Assembly (NCBI GenBank): GCA_018873245.2
Contig: JAEMBT020000001.1
Location: forward strand, 12,678,220 to 12,742,219
DNA: 64,000 bases
DNA from: Archegozetes longisetosus
Lineage: Eukaryota > Arthropoda > Arachnida > Sarcoptiformes > Trhypochthoniidae
Reading direction: 5' to 3'
This document shows, piece by piece, positions 36,856 through 49,191 of this stretch. The position numbers and the translations under genes are program-made. How positions within the stretch are numbered: position 1 is the first letter of the stretch; every line of letters starts with the position of its first letter. The notes beneath the pieces are model-generated. The model searched no databases, was not told where the DNA came from, and worked only from the letters and a program-made list of their open reading frames with translations.

Positions 36856-37913
36856 ATGGATAACTTGTTATTAGAGAGTGACTGCATAAATTATTATGGG
36901 CATGTTTTATTTCAAATGGTTTGTTAGGAGTGACTTTTCTGGTAATTTTTTAAAATTTTTCTCCTATAAAGGTGAAGAAAGCGAATCACATCTTAAATCA
37001 ATTAAAACTTTTCGTTTATGCATTAAAATTAAGTTAATTAGAAACAACCAGTTTATAAACAAGTGGTTCTGAAATATCTTATTACTTTTTAAAAAACATA
37101 ATTTAGAAATTCCTGTTTTCATGTATCAAATAGTTTTTCGGGCAAAATTATTTACTATTGTAGAGATCCGAGCTGAAATTTCTAAATAGTGTATGTTTAC
37201 GTTTCGTATAACGATTTCGGCTATAGTTTAGAATAGTCTTTGTTACATATCAATGCTGAACTTGGTATACAAATAGTATCCGATGAGTAGATTAAAAGGT
37301 ATATTATCCATATCCGTTGCAAATCAAAGGGGCGAAGTTACAGGCTTTTAAAAAGTACAAGTAGTTAAGCATAAATAGCCAAATGGACAAATGCTGCTAC
37401 GTAACTTTCAAGTTGATAACTCGATTGATTAGCGCATCAACTGCTAAGATATGTTAAGTTAGGTTGGGTTAGGTTCTTTTAATTTCGAAGAATTTTATTA
37501 ATTGGAGCCAGCGCCAGCGATTATAGCGCAGTTCTATATCCTTTCACATCATATACAATGTAAATGGTTGAAGGGGCAGGCGATACTTCTGTTATAGTAA
37601 TCCAGACTTTGGCTATGGAAATTAAAGGATATATCTCATTTAAAATTAATGCTGGGGAATAGAGTGTATTTGAATTTATGCTCAACTTTGAGTATCCAAC
37701 TTGATTCACGCTTTCTTTTAAATTCTTTCGATAGTTTTATCCATTACTATAATTGATAAAACATTTAAGGGGGTTCTTCTCCAATCTTTAGAATGGATGA
37801 ATTGTTAATTATATAATTGATTGGTTTAACTAAATTTAAAAAAGACTAAAATATTTCTCGATTCAATTATAAAGCTTAACTTTTAAAAAACCAATATATC
37901 GTAATTTCTACTA
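36856..37913. other. Intergenic, nothing recognised
   Basis: AT-rich spacer. A small TTAGGTTGGGTTAGG run lies near 37459-37473. The minus frame at 37521-37709 is not supported by any family feature. Confidence 0.45.
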
Positions 37914-38505
37914 CAGTCAAACCTCTATAATCTGACACGATATTTTGCTATCACCATTAGTCGATTTATGGAGGTTGTCGGTTTATAGAAAAACCTCTTT
38001 AATTCGATATGTTGAAATAAAGAGGTATAATTTTAAGTGCGTTGATAATAAAATCTAATTATTATTATTTAGAAACTTAAAAATAACTAAAAGACCTCTC
38101 AATTAAAAAATTCATTCAAAGTGGCTTGTCAGGTTTTACATTTTTTTCTTAACAACAGTGGCTTCCAACGTGCTTTTTATACTCTCAACGTTTTGAATGA
38201 GCTCAGGATGATTTGGTTGAGGAAATATGGATAATTTATTTACCATCAGAAATGATTTATTTAAACCAAAGAAACACATCTCGAGTGTATTAAATAGGCA
38301 CCTCAGTGTCGAATTGTAGAGGTTCTAATGAATAGGAGATAACTATTGAAGAAAAAAACTATTGCCGGATTACGGAGTATGGAGGTGTCGAATTGAAGAG
38401 GTTTTTATAATACAAACTTCTACGTAAGAATTTTTTGGAAATAAGATAAAGTCAAATTTGAGAGGTTGTCGTGTTATAGAGTGTCAGTATAAGGAAGGTT
38501 GACTG
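37914..38505. mobile_element. Pogo/Tigger-like non-autonomous element
   Basis: 592 bp. Termini CAGTCAAACCTCTATAATCT and, inverted, CAGTCAACCTTCCTTATACT are of pogo/Tigger type. TA target duplication is at 37912-37913 and 38506-38507. Subterminal GAGGTTGTCG and AAAGAGGT motifs recur in both halves. No transposase remains. Confidence 0.7.
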
Positions 38506-38542
38506 TATAACAAGGCAAAAATATCACTATATTTATCCTAAA

Positions 38543-38678
38543 TGTAAAGTGGCGGAAATTTATTTTTGCCTGTCGAAGCTTTCATTAAAAATTTTTATAA
38601 GAAGATGTCATTTCAATCGTTCATTGAAAGCTTCATTGAAAGCTTCGACAGGCAAAAATAAATTTCCACAACTTTACA
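38543..38678 (-). mobile_element. Hairpin MITE, copy 2 (inverted relative to 36732-36855)
   Basis: Same 42-bp arms, opposite orientation as judged by the loop sequence. The loop carries a short tandem duplication (ATTGAAAGCTTC) that copy 1 lacks. Confidence 0.8.
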
Positions 38679-39510
38679 TTTTCAAATTATTGACTTTCTT
38701 GTTACGTACTAATATAGTCTTAAATATTCCGAGCTTTGGTTTTTATCAGTTGTAAAAAGTTTAATCTATTAATAAAATTGCTTCTAAATATATTCAAAAT
38801 TTTCTTATGCTACTCATGATATCCTGTTTAAATTTTCACTTGTCAATTTTATAAACTATTGTTTAATATTACTGTGAGTTGAGTGTGACAATAATTTCGC
38901 AGCTCATCAATATATGTACTTAAAAATTGTATTTGAAAGCTGTATTCCTGATTGTGTTCCTACTTTATTGTAATTTTTAAAGTTATAAAGCATCATTCAT
39001 TATGAAGGAGTTAATTGAATTTCAAATTCATATGTGATAATCTCAAAACAGATTTCTTGACTTATTTGTTGAAATAATATTCTTATTCGAAACTTTTAAC
39101 TGAAAACCTAAGTTGTTCTGAAGAGAAGCACAGATTCTTAATAAATATTTTTACTGTAATTTAACGGGATACAAACATTGAAATAAAGTTTTCAAGTGCA
39201 TCTAAAATATTATATTGATTTCAAAATCATTTTCCATTTCTGTGTTTGTTAAATAAATGTGTCACATTTGATAGAAACATTTGTTGAATGCTTTCTGTTT
39301 AGCTGCAGTAAGAAAAATAAATAATTAAACAACGATTGCTATGACAAAAAGGTTTTCAATTTCAAAACAAACTTTGAATCAATACTTGGAAGTTTTGATA
39401 AAACAATTGTTTTAGACCCAATAAATTAATTCAAAAGTATTCCCAATTGAAATACTAGTGACAGAATTATCAATAATGGTTCAAAGAGTGATCAAGCAGT
39501 CTAAGTAGAC
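38679..39510. other. Upstream region of the IR gene
   Basis: AT-rich. No exon for an amino-terminal domain was recognised, but short upstream exons of the receptor could be missed by eye. Confidence 0.4.
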
Positions 39511-41270
39511 ATGAAATTTAAAGATATTTGTTTTGATATTCCAACAAATCAAACTTTTAATTTTGATCGAATTAAAATTACAAATTCATCTCATTTACTT
39601 AGTTTTGTAGACTCATGGAGTCCTCCCCTAATTTATTATCCTTACGGATCTGTTCTTTGTGGTCCTATGGTTAAAATTTTGGAGGAAGTATCAAAACGAC
39701 TTGGCTATAAGTATGAAAACGAACATAACTACATTTTCAGTAAATTGTATGCTAGATAAATTTTTTCATTCTCTCAGTTTTGTCAAAAAGTGCTTTTCGA
39801 AGTCATATTTATAAGGCTAGAACTGTATTTAAAGATAGATTAATAAACTTTTGGTAATATGCAGTGTTTATAAATTTTTAAATCGTCCTTTAGCTGTTAA
39901 ATTCAAAAGGAATTCATCCAATTTCCAAAAATAAAATCCAGGATATCTTTTTTGAGAATTTTGAGAATCTTTTTACCATGATTCACCCTCTTCTTATACG
40001 AACAGTTGGAGGCATAATTTTAAAATATTCCAAAACTCTGATTATTCAAATTAGATACATTTCATATTATAATTATTAAGATCTTTCACTATCTTTACAG
40101 TATTTTAAGAATCAAATACCCTTCAGACAAAACCGATTACTTCAACATACTATTGAGCGATAAATGGAGATTAGTTTTACATCCAATCACATCGATCCTT
40201 ATCGAAAAAACATTGGAGAGTTTAGATTACACTCGATTCGGATGTCTAAGTCGAGCTCTGGGTATGCAATCAAATGACTTCATTTCAAGTATTGCTATCC
40301 CAAGAAAAAGACATTCTTTCGAATTTATTTTTGGTTTTGAAGTTCCCGTTTGGATAACATTATTTTTAACTATATTATTCATTCCTTTATCCTTTGCTTT
40401 AATTGAAAAGTCATTTTCAGGATATTCTAAAAATCTCTGGAATTATTCCTATCTGATTCTATCCGAAACTATTCCAAGAATGCCTAAATCTTCAATGAAA
40501 AGATTTATTCTAACATTCTGGTTGTTGGCGTGTACCGTATTATTACCTGGATATTCAGGTGTTTTGAGAAAATCGTTTATGAAAGCAAACCCAGACGATG
40601 TGATAGAATCGTGGAAACAGCTTTACGCTAGGAAAGATATGAAGATACTTACTATTGAAGGATCTGCTCTCGATATTTTCACGCAAAGTTACCGAAATGA
40701 AAACGAAATGGCTCGAAATTTTGCATCTCGATTGGAGACAATCAAGTTTGGGGATAATGAAGATTTGACTAGTATTGTTTTCGAGAAATTATTCGCTGGT
40801 TATGCTGTTTCATATCCGGAATATATTCTAGAAGATTGTTACTATTTTGCATCCAATATTTCTATCGATAAAACCAAAGAATGCGATAAGATTCACGTTT
40901 CAAAACAAGATTCGAGTGATTGGCCATATTTTATGTTAATTTCTAGATTTATGAGTAATAAAGACACTAAAGCATTAAATAAAGTGTGAGTTAGAAAGCA
41001 TTCTCGAAAAGTGAAAAATTATCAAATTTTCAAATATGTAGGATTCAGATATCACAAGAAAGTGGATTATACGACGAATGGACAGCTGTGGCTCAGAAAT
41101 TAAGAACTTCATATAATCCTGAATTTAAAAAGAATCGAAACGAAAAGTATCAATCAGAAACTCTCACTTTCAGCAGAATGCAGGGAGTGTTTATTATATG
41201 GTTTGTTGGATCATTACTCTCGATCCCAATGATTGTTTTTGAAATATTTTACTATCTAATCAAAAATTGA
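39511..41270 (+). CDS. Ionotropic-receptor-like (iGluR-related) chemoreceptor, three exons
   Basis: Divergent member of the ionotropic glutamate receptor superfamily, of the type used in arthropod chemosensing. Exons: 39511-39746, 40101-40985 and 41042-41270, with phase-2 joins (donors GTATGC and GTGAGT); about 449 aa. Order: the start of ligand-binding lobe S1 (SWSPPLIYYPYGSVLCGPMV...EEVSKRLGY, residues 35-70); TM1 (PVWITLFLTILFIPLSFAL); a pore-loop region (NLWNYSYLILSETIP); TM2 (FILTFWLLACTVLLPGYSGVL); lobe S2 with three clustered Cys; TM3 near the C-terminus (GVFIIWFVGSLLSIPMIVF). S1 is short and no amino-terminal domain is seen. An in-frame stop precedes the chosen ATG, so any further N-terminus would need upstream exons. 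It appears intact. Confidence 0.75.
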
Positions 41271-41548
41271 ACTAATTCGAGAGTAGTTTTAAAAGATCAA
41301 CTCAAAATTTTATTTCTTTGGTTGACTTCTTTTGGTTGCAATAACTGTTATTAAATTGAGGTCAATCTATTTTATTTGTTATTTAATGTTGAATTCATAT
41401 TCCCTCCTAGATTTATATCACTAATAATGAAATGTTTGAAATTACTTAATAAACATTTGAAAAAATATACAGTATAATAAACATAATCTGTATTGAAACA
41501 GATAGCAAACAATTTCACTATTTTTAATGTAACAAATGCAATGATAAA

Positions 41549-41969
41549 ATGGAATCAAAAACTGTAATTTTACTTCTAATTTTAATTAAAATAACCATGT
41601 GCGAAAGTAAGTTTTTAGAACTATTAATATTTTGAAAATTTAATATAGTTTTTCTTGTCAATTTCATCGAAAATTATTAGAGACTAAAGAGCAATGTGTT
41701 TCCAAAAATGAGTCGTGGGGCTGTCAATCAGGAACTCCTAAATGTCGCCCTTTACGCAAGAATAAGAATTACAAAGGGTAGGTTTCATTTGAATTTGGTT
41801 ATACTTAAGTGTTTGTTTTGTATTAATTCAGTTCAAAAATATTTTAAAACTAGTTCTTGAAATTTTCAGGCCATGTACTCTTGATTGTACGTTTGCCTGT
41901 GTTTTTAACAAAGAATATCTGAGGAATGGTCCAAATGGAGAATGTGTTAGTGCGAAAGAATGTCCTTGA
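41549..41969 (+). CDS. Small secreted TIL-type protease inhibitor, three exons
   Basis: Too short to appear as a single ORF. Exons 41549-41606, 41681-41777 and 41870-41969 (donors GTAAGT and GTAGGT, acceptors TTATTAG and TTTTCAG) encode 84 aa. Residues 1-19 form a signal peptide (VILLLILIKITMC core). The mature domain has eight cysteines spaced like a trypsin-inhibitor-like cysteine-rich (TIL) domain: WGC, PKC, GPC, DC, AC, then NGPNGECVSAKECP at the end. TIL domains usually inhibit serine proteases extracellularly and commonly have ten cysteines, so this is a reduced form. Targets cannot be read from the sequence. Confidence 0.7.
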
Positions 41970-43348
41970 GTTAATTATCCCTACCAATTATTATATTGTG
42001 AGATATACTGAGCGGTTAATCAGCATTCTTCTGCTTAACTCTAATAGTCGATTAATACGTTTATTCACCTAAAGCTTTTGTGCACTTTTTCAAGAAGCAA
42101 ATTGGCAGCTTTTGAAACTAATTGGTGACCGTTCTGTAACCCTTAGAAATAAAAGAATAAACCCAAAATCTAAATTCAACAATCCTGATAGGCATATTCT
42201 CATCAAAACTCCAACACTAAAAGTTGAACTACTTCTATATATTTTATAAGTCGGATTAAATTTTAGCTAAAGATTTTAAATTAGTCTTGATCATAAGGTT
42301 TTTAAAGATTAGGTTTTCATTTATTCTTGAGACCTTTTCAAGAATTTTGACACTACAGATTGTTTTGAAATCGAGGGTCTATTGCTTTTAACAATCATTA
42401 AATTATTTGATTCTCCTTTATAAATCAGAGCCATTGTATTAATGACAGCAAATAAAGTGTTTTGTCTTAAATCAGCTTTAAAAACACAAAACTTGACTTC
42501 AAAATCAGTAATATTATGATTGATCAATACTTAATTTGATAAAATTGCACAATTTTCATATCACTAGTCAAGTCATATTCTAAGAATAAAACAAGATAAG
42601 TAAACTAAATAAAAGCTTTTACACATTATGTGATTGCTAAAATGAATTAAGTTTTTCAAAGATCAGTTTTCTCAAGACTAAGAGTTTTCATTTTCTCTTC
42701 AGCAAAATTATAGTCTAATTCTCAATTGCTTTTATTAAGATAAAAATTCAATTATTATTTATAGAAAAAATATAATTCGTTTATAACTTTTCATACAAAT
42801 AAAACTACATTATCTAAAACCATGTCAAAGTATTTTGATCGTTGACTGATTTTGTATTATCTTCGAGAACACAAGTTATTGCTGAAAGAATCTATCAAAC
42901 TAAAGGCGAGAGTGATACAGGTTAGGAACAAACCCTTTAAAAAATATGGTTTCCTGATACTCTTACCTAGTAACATCCGAAATAGTTTATTTTAAATAAA
43001 CTTCCGCACAAAAATAACACATTTTTCAGAAATTCTCTCGATGAATAACTAAGAGTGAATTGAATAAAACGAATCAAAATTCTTTAGCATTTATTGATTG
43101 GATTCGATAAGCTATTCTCGAAATTACGTTGATTTTCAATTAATAAAACTTATTTCTATACTGAATATCTTCATTCTCATTAATAGAAACTGTTGGTCAA
43201 TTCAGTGTTGTATAAGAATTTTCTGCTTCTTAATTGATAGGAGAAGTAGTATTTGTGATGAAAATAAAACAAAAGCTCAAAAGAAATATTGCATAAACGA
43301 AGACCGATCTTGTAATAAAATTTCTTTGAAAAAATAATATGCAATACA
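41970..43348. other. Intergenic with a possible diverged exon pair
   Basis: The minus frame 42321-42527 (68 codons) shares scattered identity with the minus strand of 46050-46290, which contains stops. Both may be remnants of one unidentified exon. Nothing else is supported. Confidence 0.35.
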
Positions 43349-44180
43349 CACTTCGCCGCCTGAGTACTACAAGGTTCTAAATCAATTTTTTGACAAAATG
43401 AGTTATTAACGAATTCATATGCCTTATCATGGTCTTCATGATGATATTTATTCAAATTTATGTCTGGTTCGGTCGTAATCGTCGAATTAGTCCAATTAGA
43501 TGAGCAAAATATTTGTAAGGCAGGTGTTTTCACAATCTTTTGAGTTATTAAAACTAAATCCCATACAAGTCCGATGAAGAGAATCATATTCTGCTGATAT
43601 TTCATTTTTTCAATTTATTCAAAATTGATTTAGTGACTTTGGTTTCTTCTATATCGATAAATTCGATTCTTCAATAATCTGCTGTTCAAAGCTTCATTTC
43701 TTTATAAAAATTTACTTTTCAGTGATTCAAATAAACTTTTAATGAAATATCTGGAAATTTGAGACATAAAAGTTGTCAAGTCGAATTTCGACTTAAAAAA
43801 ATGTTTAACCGAATTATGTTGAAACATTCTTATAATGTTCGAAATTGATTTTCTACTTTCTTTTTAAAATTTGTTAGATAAAATTCTGTTGCGATTTAGT
43901 TATTTATCAATCATTTAGAATCTAATAGCACTCAGTTTTGGATTTGATTTGAGTGCAATGAAGTTCTAAATGCAAAAATCAGTTCTGAGTTATTCATGAT
44001 AGAAACAGAGTAGCACCCAAACGAACAGTGGAACATTCTCACCACACATACATTTCTTGGTAACATATTTTAGAAAATTACTCTTCAACTCACTGTTGGT
44101 GTGTAACAACATCGAACCTGAAAGTGCATTTTCTCGTTAATATACTGTTTGCATCTGGAACCTTATAGTATTAAGGCGAC
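43349..44180 (-). repeat. Left arm of a large palindrome
   Basis: Nearly identical, in inverse orientation, to 45048-45870, with a spacer of about 867 bp. The arm contains a putative secreted-protein first exon (43356-43605, minus) and the ~260-bp repeat also found at 19754-20535. Both arm edges carry related motifs (CGCCTGAGTACTACAAGG and CGCCTTAATACTATAAGG), so the arm itself may be a mobile unit. Confidence 0.85.
43356..43605 (-). CDS. Putative first exon of a secreted protein, left palindrome copy
   Basis: Starts at ATG 43605. A hydrophobic leader (MILFIGLVWDLVLI core) is followed by a Cys-containing segment with NWTNST glycosylation sites and an HHEDHD run, ending CSTQA at the palindrome edge. 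The amino-acid sequence is identical to the right-arm copy up to that point. Beyond the arm the frames differ, so at most one copy can connect to genuine downstream exons. The protein family is not recognised. Confidence 0.4.
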
Positions 44181-45047
44181 AATTTCTTTACTCTCCTTCG
44201 AGAACAAAAATTTTTTTGCAATACTCTTAAAATAATAGAATTATCTAAGTGACTAGGATATAAATATAAAAAAAATTATTTAAGATGAATAAATACAATT
44301 ATTTAGTGAAATTCAGCATTTAATTAGAATCTTTGATGAACTTTATTAACATATCATACGTTTTATTTTTTTCTGACTTAAAATGTTAAAATGTCATAAA
44401 TGTTGATCAGATTATTTTTATACTATTTCCAAGAGAATTTATTTTCTATCATGGAAGATTTTAATTTCTATGAATCGAATTTCACTTCAACATTACTTAT
44501 AGTCTATATATTGTTAGCCCTAACATCTCAACCAATGCATTATAAGAGTGGAATAAAAATAATTATTAAAGTTTATAATAATGTCAGGTTTCATTTCACC
44601 AAAAGGTATTGAATTAAAGAATAAACCGCAGATCTATAAATTGATAAAACTATCGAAAAACATTATTTTTGATTTGCAAATCAGTCGAGAAGACTATAAT
44701 TCTGAGCCTTTAGACATTAATTACAAGCTGTTCAATTGTATGTTCTACCAGTTTTTGATATTTCCAACAGTTCATTATTTGCTTTCATTTGTTATAATGT
44801 ATTGAACATTTGGTAAGCCATATACTTTTCACACAATATGCATGTATATGAAAATTAACCTGAGTTATTAAAATATTAAAATTTTGGAAGCAATAAAAAC
44901 TAGTTATAGATTTAAAATAAAATTAATAAAAAATTGTCTCTCTAAAATGTTCAATATATTCTAAATTAATTGAGTACAACTTTAATTATTGATTGAAACA
45001 TTTACTTTCTATTTGACTAATGCTCGGACCAGTCATTAATACAAGTC
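44181..45047. other. Palindrome spacer
   Basis: Contains two overlapping plus-strand frames, 44400-44612 (a hydrophobic segment STLLIVYILLAL) and 44581-44805. They might be receptor-gene exons, but no family motif is visible. I leave them unassigned. Confidence 0.3.
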
Positions 45048-45870
45048 GTCGCCTTAATACTATAAGGTTCCAGATGCAAAAAGTATATTAACGAGAAAAT
45101 GCACTTTCAGGTTCGATGTTGTTACACACCAACAGTGAGTTGAAGAGTAATTTTCTAAAATATGTTACCAAGAAATGTATGTGTGGTGAGAATATTCCAC
45201 TGTTCGTTTGGGTCCTACTCTGTTTCTATCATGAATAACTCAGAACTAATTTTTACATTTAGAACTTCATTGCACTCAAATCAAATCCAAAACTGAGTGC
45301 TATTAGATTCTAAATGATTGATAAATAACTAAATCGCAACAGAATTTTATCTAACAAATTTTAAAAAGAAAGTAGAAAATCAATTTCGAACGTTATAAGA
45401 ATGTTTCAACATAATTCGGTTTAACATTTTTTTAAGTCGAAATTCGACTTGACAACTTTTATGTCTCAAATTTCCAGATATTTCATTAAAAGATTATTTG
45501 AATCACTGAAAAGTAAATTTTTATAAAGAAATGAAGCTTTGAACAGCAGATTATTAAAGAATCGAATTTATCGATATAGAAGAAACCAAAGTCACTAAAT
45601 CAATTTTGAATAAATGAAATATCAGCAGAATATGATTCTCTTCATCGGACTTGTATGGGATTTAGTTTTAATAACTCAAAAGATTGTGAAAACACCTGCT
45701 TTACAAATATTTTGCTCATCTAATTGGACTAATTCGACGATTACGACCGAACCAGACATAAATTTGAATAAATATCATCATGAAGACCATGATAAGGCAT
45801 ATGAATTCGTTAATAACTCATTTTGTCAAAAAATTGATTTAGAACCTTGTAGTACTCAGGCGACGAAATG
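45048..45870 (+). repeat. Right arm of the large palindrome
   Basis: Inverse of 43349-44180 with only scattered mismatches, for example around 45140 and 45260. It begins at GTCGCCTTAATAC and ends just after ACTCAGGCGACGAAATG. Confidence 0.85.
45614..45868 (+). CDS. Putative first exon of a secreted protein, right palindrome copy
   Basis: Same leader and mature start as 43605-43356 on the other arm (MKYQQNMILF...), diverging after CSTQA at the arm boundary and reaching a stop at 45883. No downstream exon was identified. Confidence 0.4.
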
Positions 45871-46867
45871 GAGGATTTCATGAATCTATACAACTTAATA
45901 AAACAGTCAAATTTTTTATTTCATCCTGAAACAAATCCATTAGTTAATTAATTGAAGTATTTAAACATGAATCATTTAAGTCATGGTCTCATTCTTTCTA
46001 GCATTAATCTATTTTGAATTTATTCTTGAACATTAATATAAAAATATTAAAGTGGATTTTTCAAAACTAAGCTTTCACTTAAATCTTAAAATCTTTCAAG
46101 AATGTTGATCTGCAGATTGAAATCGAGAATCTTTTGCCATAACGACCATTTAATGATTTATTTCTCTCATTGAGGCAAATAGTTTTGCATTGATAAAAAC
46201 TTAAAGCACTTTTTCAAATCAATCTTAAAGTTGTGAAAAAAGACTGATTCCGAAATCGATAATTTTGTCACTGAATAACAATCTAATAGAAAGCAAACAG
46301 ATGTCCATTTTCAAATTCATAATTCAAATGAATAAGATATTTGATTATGGCGATTAATGCTATCGAAATTGTTTGCAAAGAATTGTTTTTATTAATAGGT
46401 AGAAAACTTCGAAACATTTGTTTCACAATTTAATTTTTCCCACAAAACAACTTTTTATTATGATTGACGCTCAAACTGTGCTAATGATTATTATATTTTA
46501 TACAAATAGCTTAGTGAATAGAGGAATATTTAATCTGTTTACTTCTGATTCAATAGAAAAGCGCATTTATTCGATTGCGTTCAATATATTGAATTAGAAA
46601 AAAAACACCTTTAATACTTTAATAGCTAATCAACAATAAAAAGCTTACTTTTGTTGAGACATTTCACTTGTAGAAATATTTTGATTTTGTATAATTAGAA
46701 GTTAATAATGATTGAATATACAAAGTTTTGTTTACTCTATAAAAGATACGATAGATTTGAAGAATCAAGCAATAATACAAACAATTTGATAGTCGGAATA
46801 TATCCCCATGAGGTTTAATATTTGAATTAGCTTTCATTTTATCAATGAAAAATTAATTTTTTTATAG
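45871..46867. other. Intergenic, little recognised
   Basis: Includes the diverged counterpart of 42321-42527 around 46050-46290. No gene is supported. Confidence 0.35.
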
Positions 46868-46953
46868 GTTTTGCAAGATGATCGAAATATAAGTTACATT
46901 TGCAGTACATTTCATTACCTTTTCGAAATTTTAAAAGATCAACTGGAAGAAAG
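46868..46953 (+). pseudogene. Isolated exon-like segment with intact splice signals
   Basis: 86 bp bounded by TTTTATAG and GTGAGTG, open in the frame VLQDDRNISYICSTFHYLFE followed by ILKDQLEER. A diverged inverted copy lies at 51645-51731. The hydrophobic/amphipathic pattern resembles an internal segment of gustatory-receptor-like proteins, but this is weak. No neighbouring exons were found. Confidence 0.4.
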
Positions 46954-47329
46954 GTGAGTGATTGATGGAGGGATTAATATAAGATAGTGTGCTATAAAGG
47001 ACTCTACAATTTAAGTTAATGTTTATGAGTAAGGTTTATATACTTATAAGTTATTACTAAAGACCGAATAATTTTGTTATAACAACTTTTAATGTGTAAG
47101 AGAAATTCTTCTGAAACTTAGTGTCTGTCCATCTCTATGCTTAAAGAGGTCAAAACCGAAGGTTTTATTTCGCAACATTTAACAAATTTAGGTCTTTTTT
47201 AATATAACAACAAAAATAGCACTTTTGGTCTTAGCACAAATTTTAGTACCTTTAACACAATTACTCAAAGAAAAAGTCAAACAAATGATAATATTTTGAA
47301 ACAAAAGCATGATTAGCTCATAATATAAT

Positions 47330-47730
47330 CTCAAAACGCTATTGCAATTCAAAAAGTTCAGGCTTTAAACAAAACAACTGAATTGGAAAATCAATTACTT
47401 AGCCTTAAGTATTATCAATTTTTGCTATCAGCTATAACTAAATTAGAGGAACGATCATTGAAAATGTCCGATCAATTAGATATTTTGAACGATATCAAAA
47501 CGAAATTAGATGAAGTTACAAAGGAAAAGCTTGAAATGTCACTGAAAAAAGTCCTGACTTAAAAGCATTTACTGAAAATATGGGATTCGAGCACCGTTTG
47601 AACACATCATATGCTCCTTTGGTATCTGTTGAGGTTGAAAGGTCATTTTCTTTGTATAAAAACATCCTTGACGATAAAAGAAGAAATTTGACTGCAGAAA
47701 ATGTAGAACGTTTGAATTCGGTATAATTCT
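47330..47730 (+). pseudogene. hAT/CGGBP1-like C-terminal transposase remnant
   Basis: A coiled, lysine/glutamate-rich stretch (LEMSLKK and upstream) shifts frame near 47545 and continues with YAPLVSVEVERSFSLYKNIL...RRNLTAENVERL. The latter is the hAT C-terminal dimerisation block as found in CGG-binding-protein-like transposase derivatives. The N-terminal part is missing. Confidence 0.7.
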
Positions 47731-48060
47731 TTTTAATTAATCTTATCGTTTAAATATCATTTAAGGTTCTATATGTCTTCTAAAGACAAAGCCATATTCA
47801 TATTAAAAAGAATTTAGAAAGAATTTTCAAGTTTTATTTCACATAATAATAATAAAATACGGCTGCTCTTTAGGACAAAACAACAACAAAATCGGATAGT
47901 TTTTAACACAAATAAATCCGGTCTATAGTTATTACAAAACTTTTAAGTTCTTTTAAATATGAACTTAATGCATTGCAATCTCTTTCTCACTCTCTTACAA
48001 ACGATTTCATATGCAGTCAAGATATTTTATATTTTAGGCAAACATTTGCGCTAACTATAT
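47731..48060. other. Spacer, nothing recognised
   Basis: AT-rich sequence between the hAT remnant and the next palindromic element. Confidence 0.4.
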
Positions 48061-49089
48061 GCATACAGCTTTGGACAATGAGATCTACTGTTAGAAATTT
48101 GGCTGTATAACATTAATGAATTATATAAATCTTATGAAAATTAATATGTAGTAACTAGAATAGTTGACAATTATATCATATAAAAAATTTTTAAGATATA
48201 ATAACATTTAGCTTATAAAAATACTAATTAAGTACAATCAAAAATTTCCATTAAATACAATATACATATTGTAAAGCATTTTATAAGAAAATATGGGTGA
48301 ATCCAGGCTAATGGGTCTAAAGGGATTCCCGACTTCCCACCCCAAGTGTGATATATCATTGGATTCAGTTCGTCAAGCTGAACATTTTAATATTACACTT
48401 GACCACTTCCTGACAACTCCCGACGGGAGTGGCTGACCCTGCCGAGTGATATATCATTGGACTCAGGACATCGAACTGAGCATTTCGATACCTCATTTGA
48501 TCAATTATCTTAAGTAGTTCTCGAGATATCCATCGTTTTTGGTTTAGTACCGTGTAATCGATAAATCTGTATTCTCGAGTCGTAACCTAAACAAGCCTGA
48601 TATAAACTAAGAGAGAATAAGTTAGGTCGTGGAGCGACCTAACCTATTATACCTTAGTTTAAATCAGATTTGGCTTGGGTTACAACTTGGTAAAGCCAGG
48701 TTTACCCAAGGTCTCGGTGACCAGAAGTGATCAGGTTCGGGCTGGAAGTAGTCAAGTGTGGTATCAAAATGTTCAGCTCGACGAACTGAACCTAATGATG
48801 TATTACACTTGGAGGTGGGGGTCGGGAACCCTTTAGACCCGTTAGCCTGGGTTCACCCATATTTTCTTATAAAATGCTTTACAATATGTATATTGTATTC
48901 AATGGAAATTTTTGATTGTACTTAATTAGTATTTTTATAAGCTAAATGTTATTATATCTTAAAAATTTTTTATATATAATTGTCAATTATTCTAGTTACT
49001 GCATATTAATTTTCATAAGATTTATATAATTCATTAATTTTATACAGCCAAATTTCTAATAGTAGATCTCATTGTCCAAAGCTGTATGC
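48061..49089. mobile_element. Foldback element with ~345-bp inverted arms
   Basis: Arms 48061-48410 and 48745-49089 begin GCATACAGCTTTGGACAATG and its inverse, around a spacer of about 335 bp that contains a smaller hairpin (GGTCGTGGAGCGACC, near 48627-48645). The inner parts of the arms are richer in G+C than the surroundings. No open frame. No clear target duplication, since the flanks differ (CTAACTATAT and GTAAATTAAG). Confidence 0.8.
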
Positions 49090-49191
49090 GTAAATTAAGT
49101 AAAATACTATCAAAACCACGCAAAATTCACTTGTATTCAAACTTAGATGCAGTCGCGTTATCTCTTAATTGATCGCATATATTAATATTAT

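Noticed and set aside
38549-38755. 68-codon plus-strand frame
   Set aside because: It consists mostly of the hairpin MITE arms.
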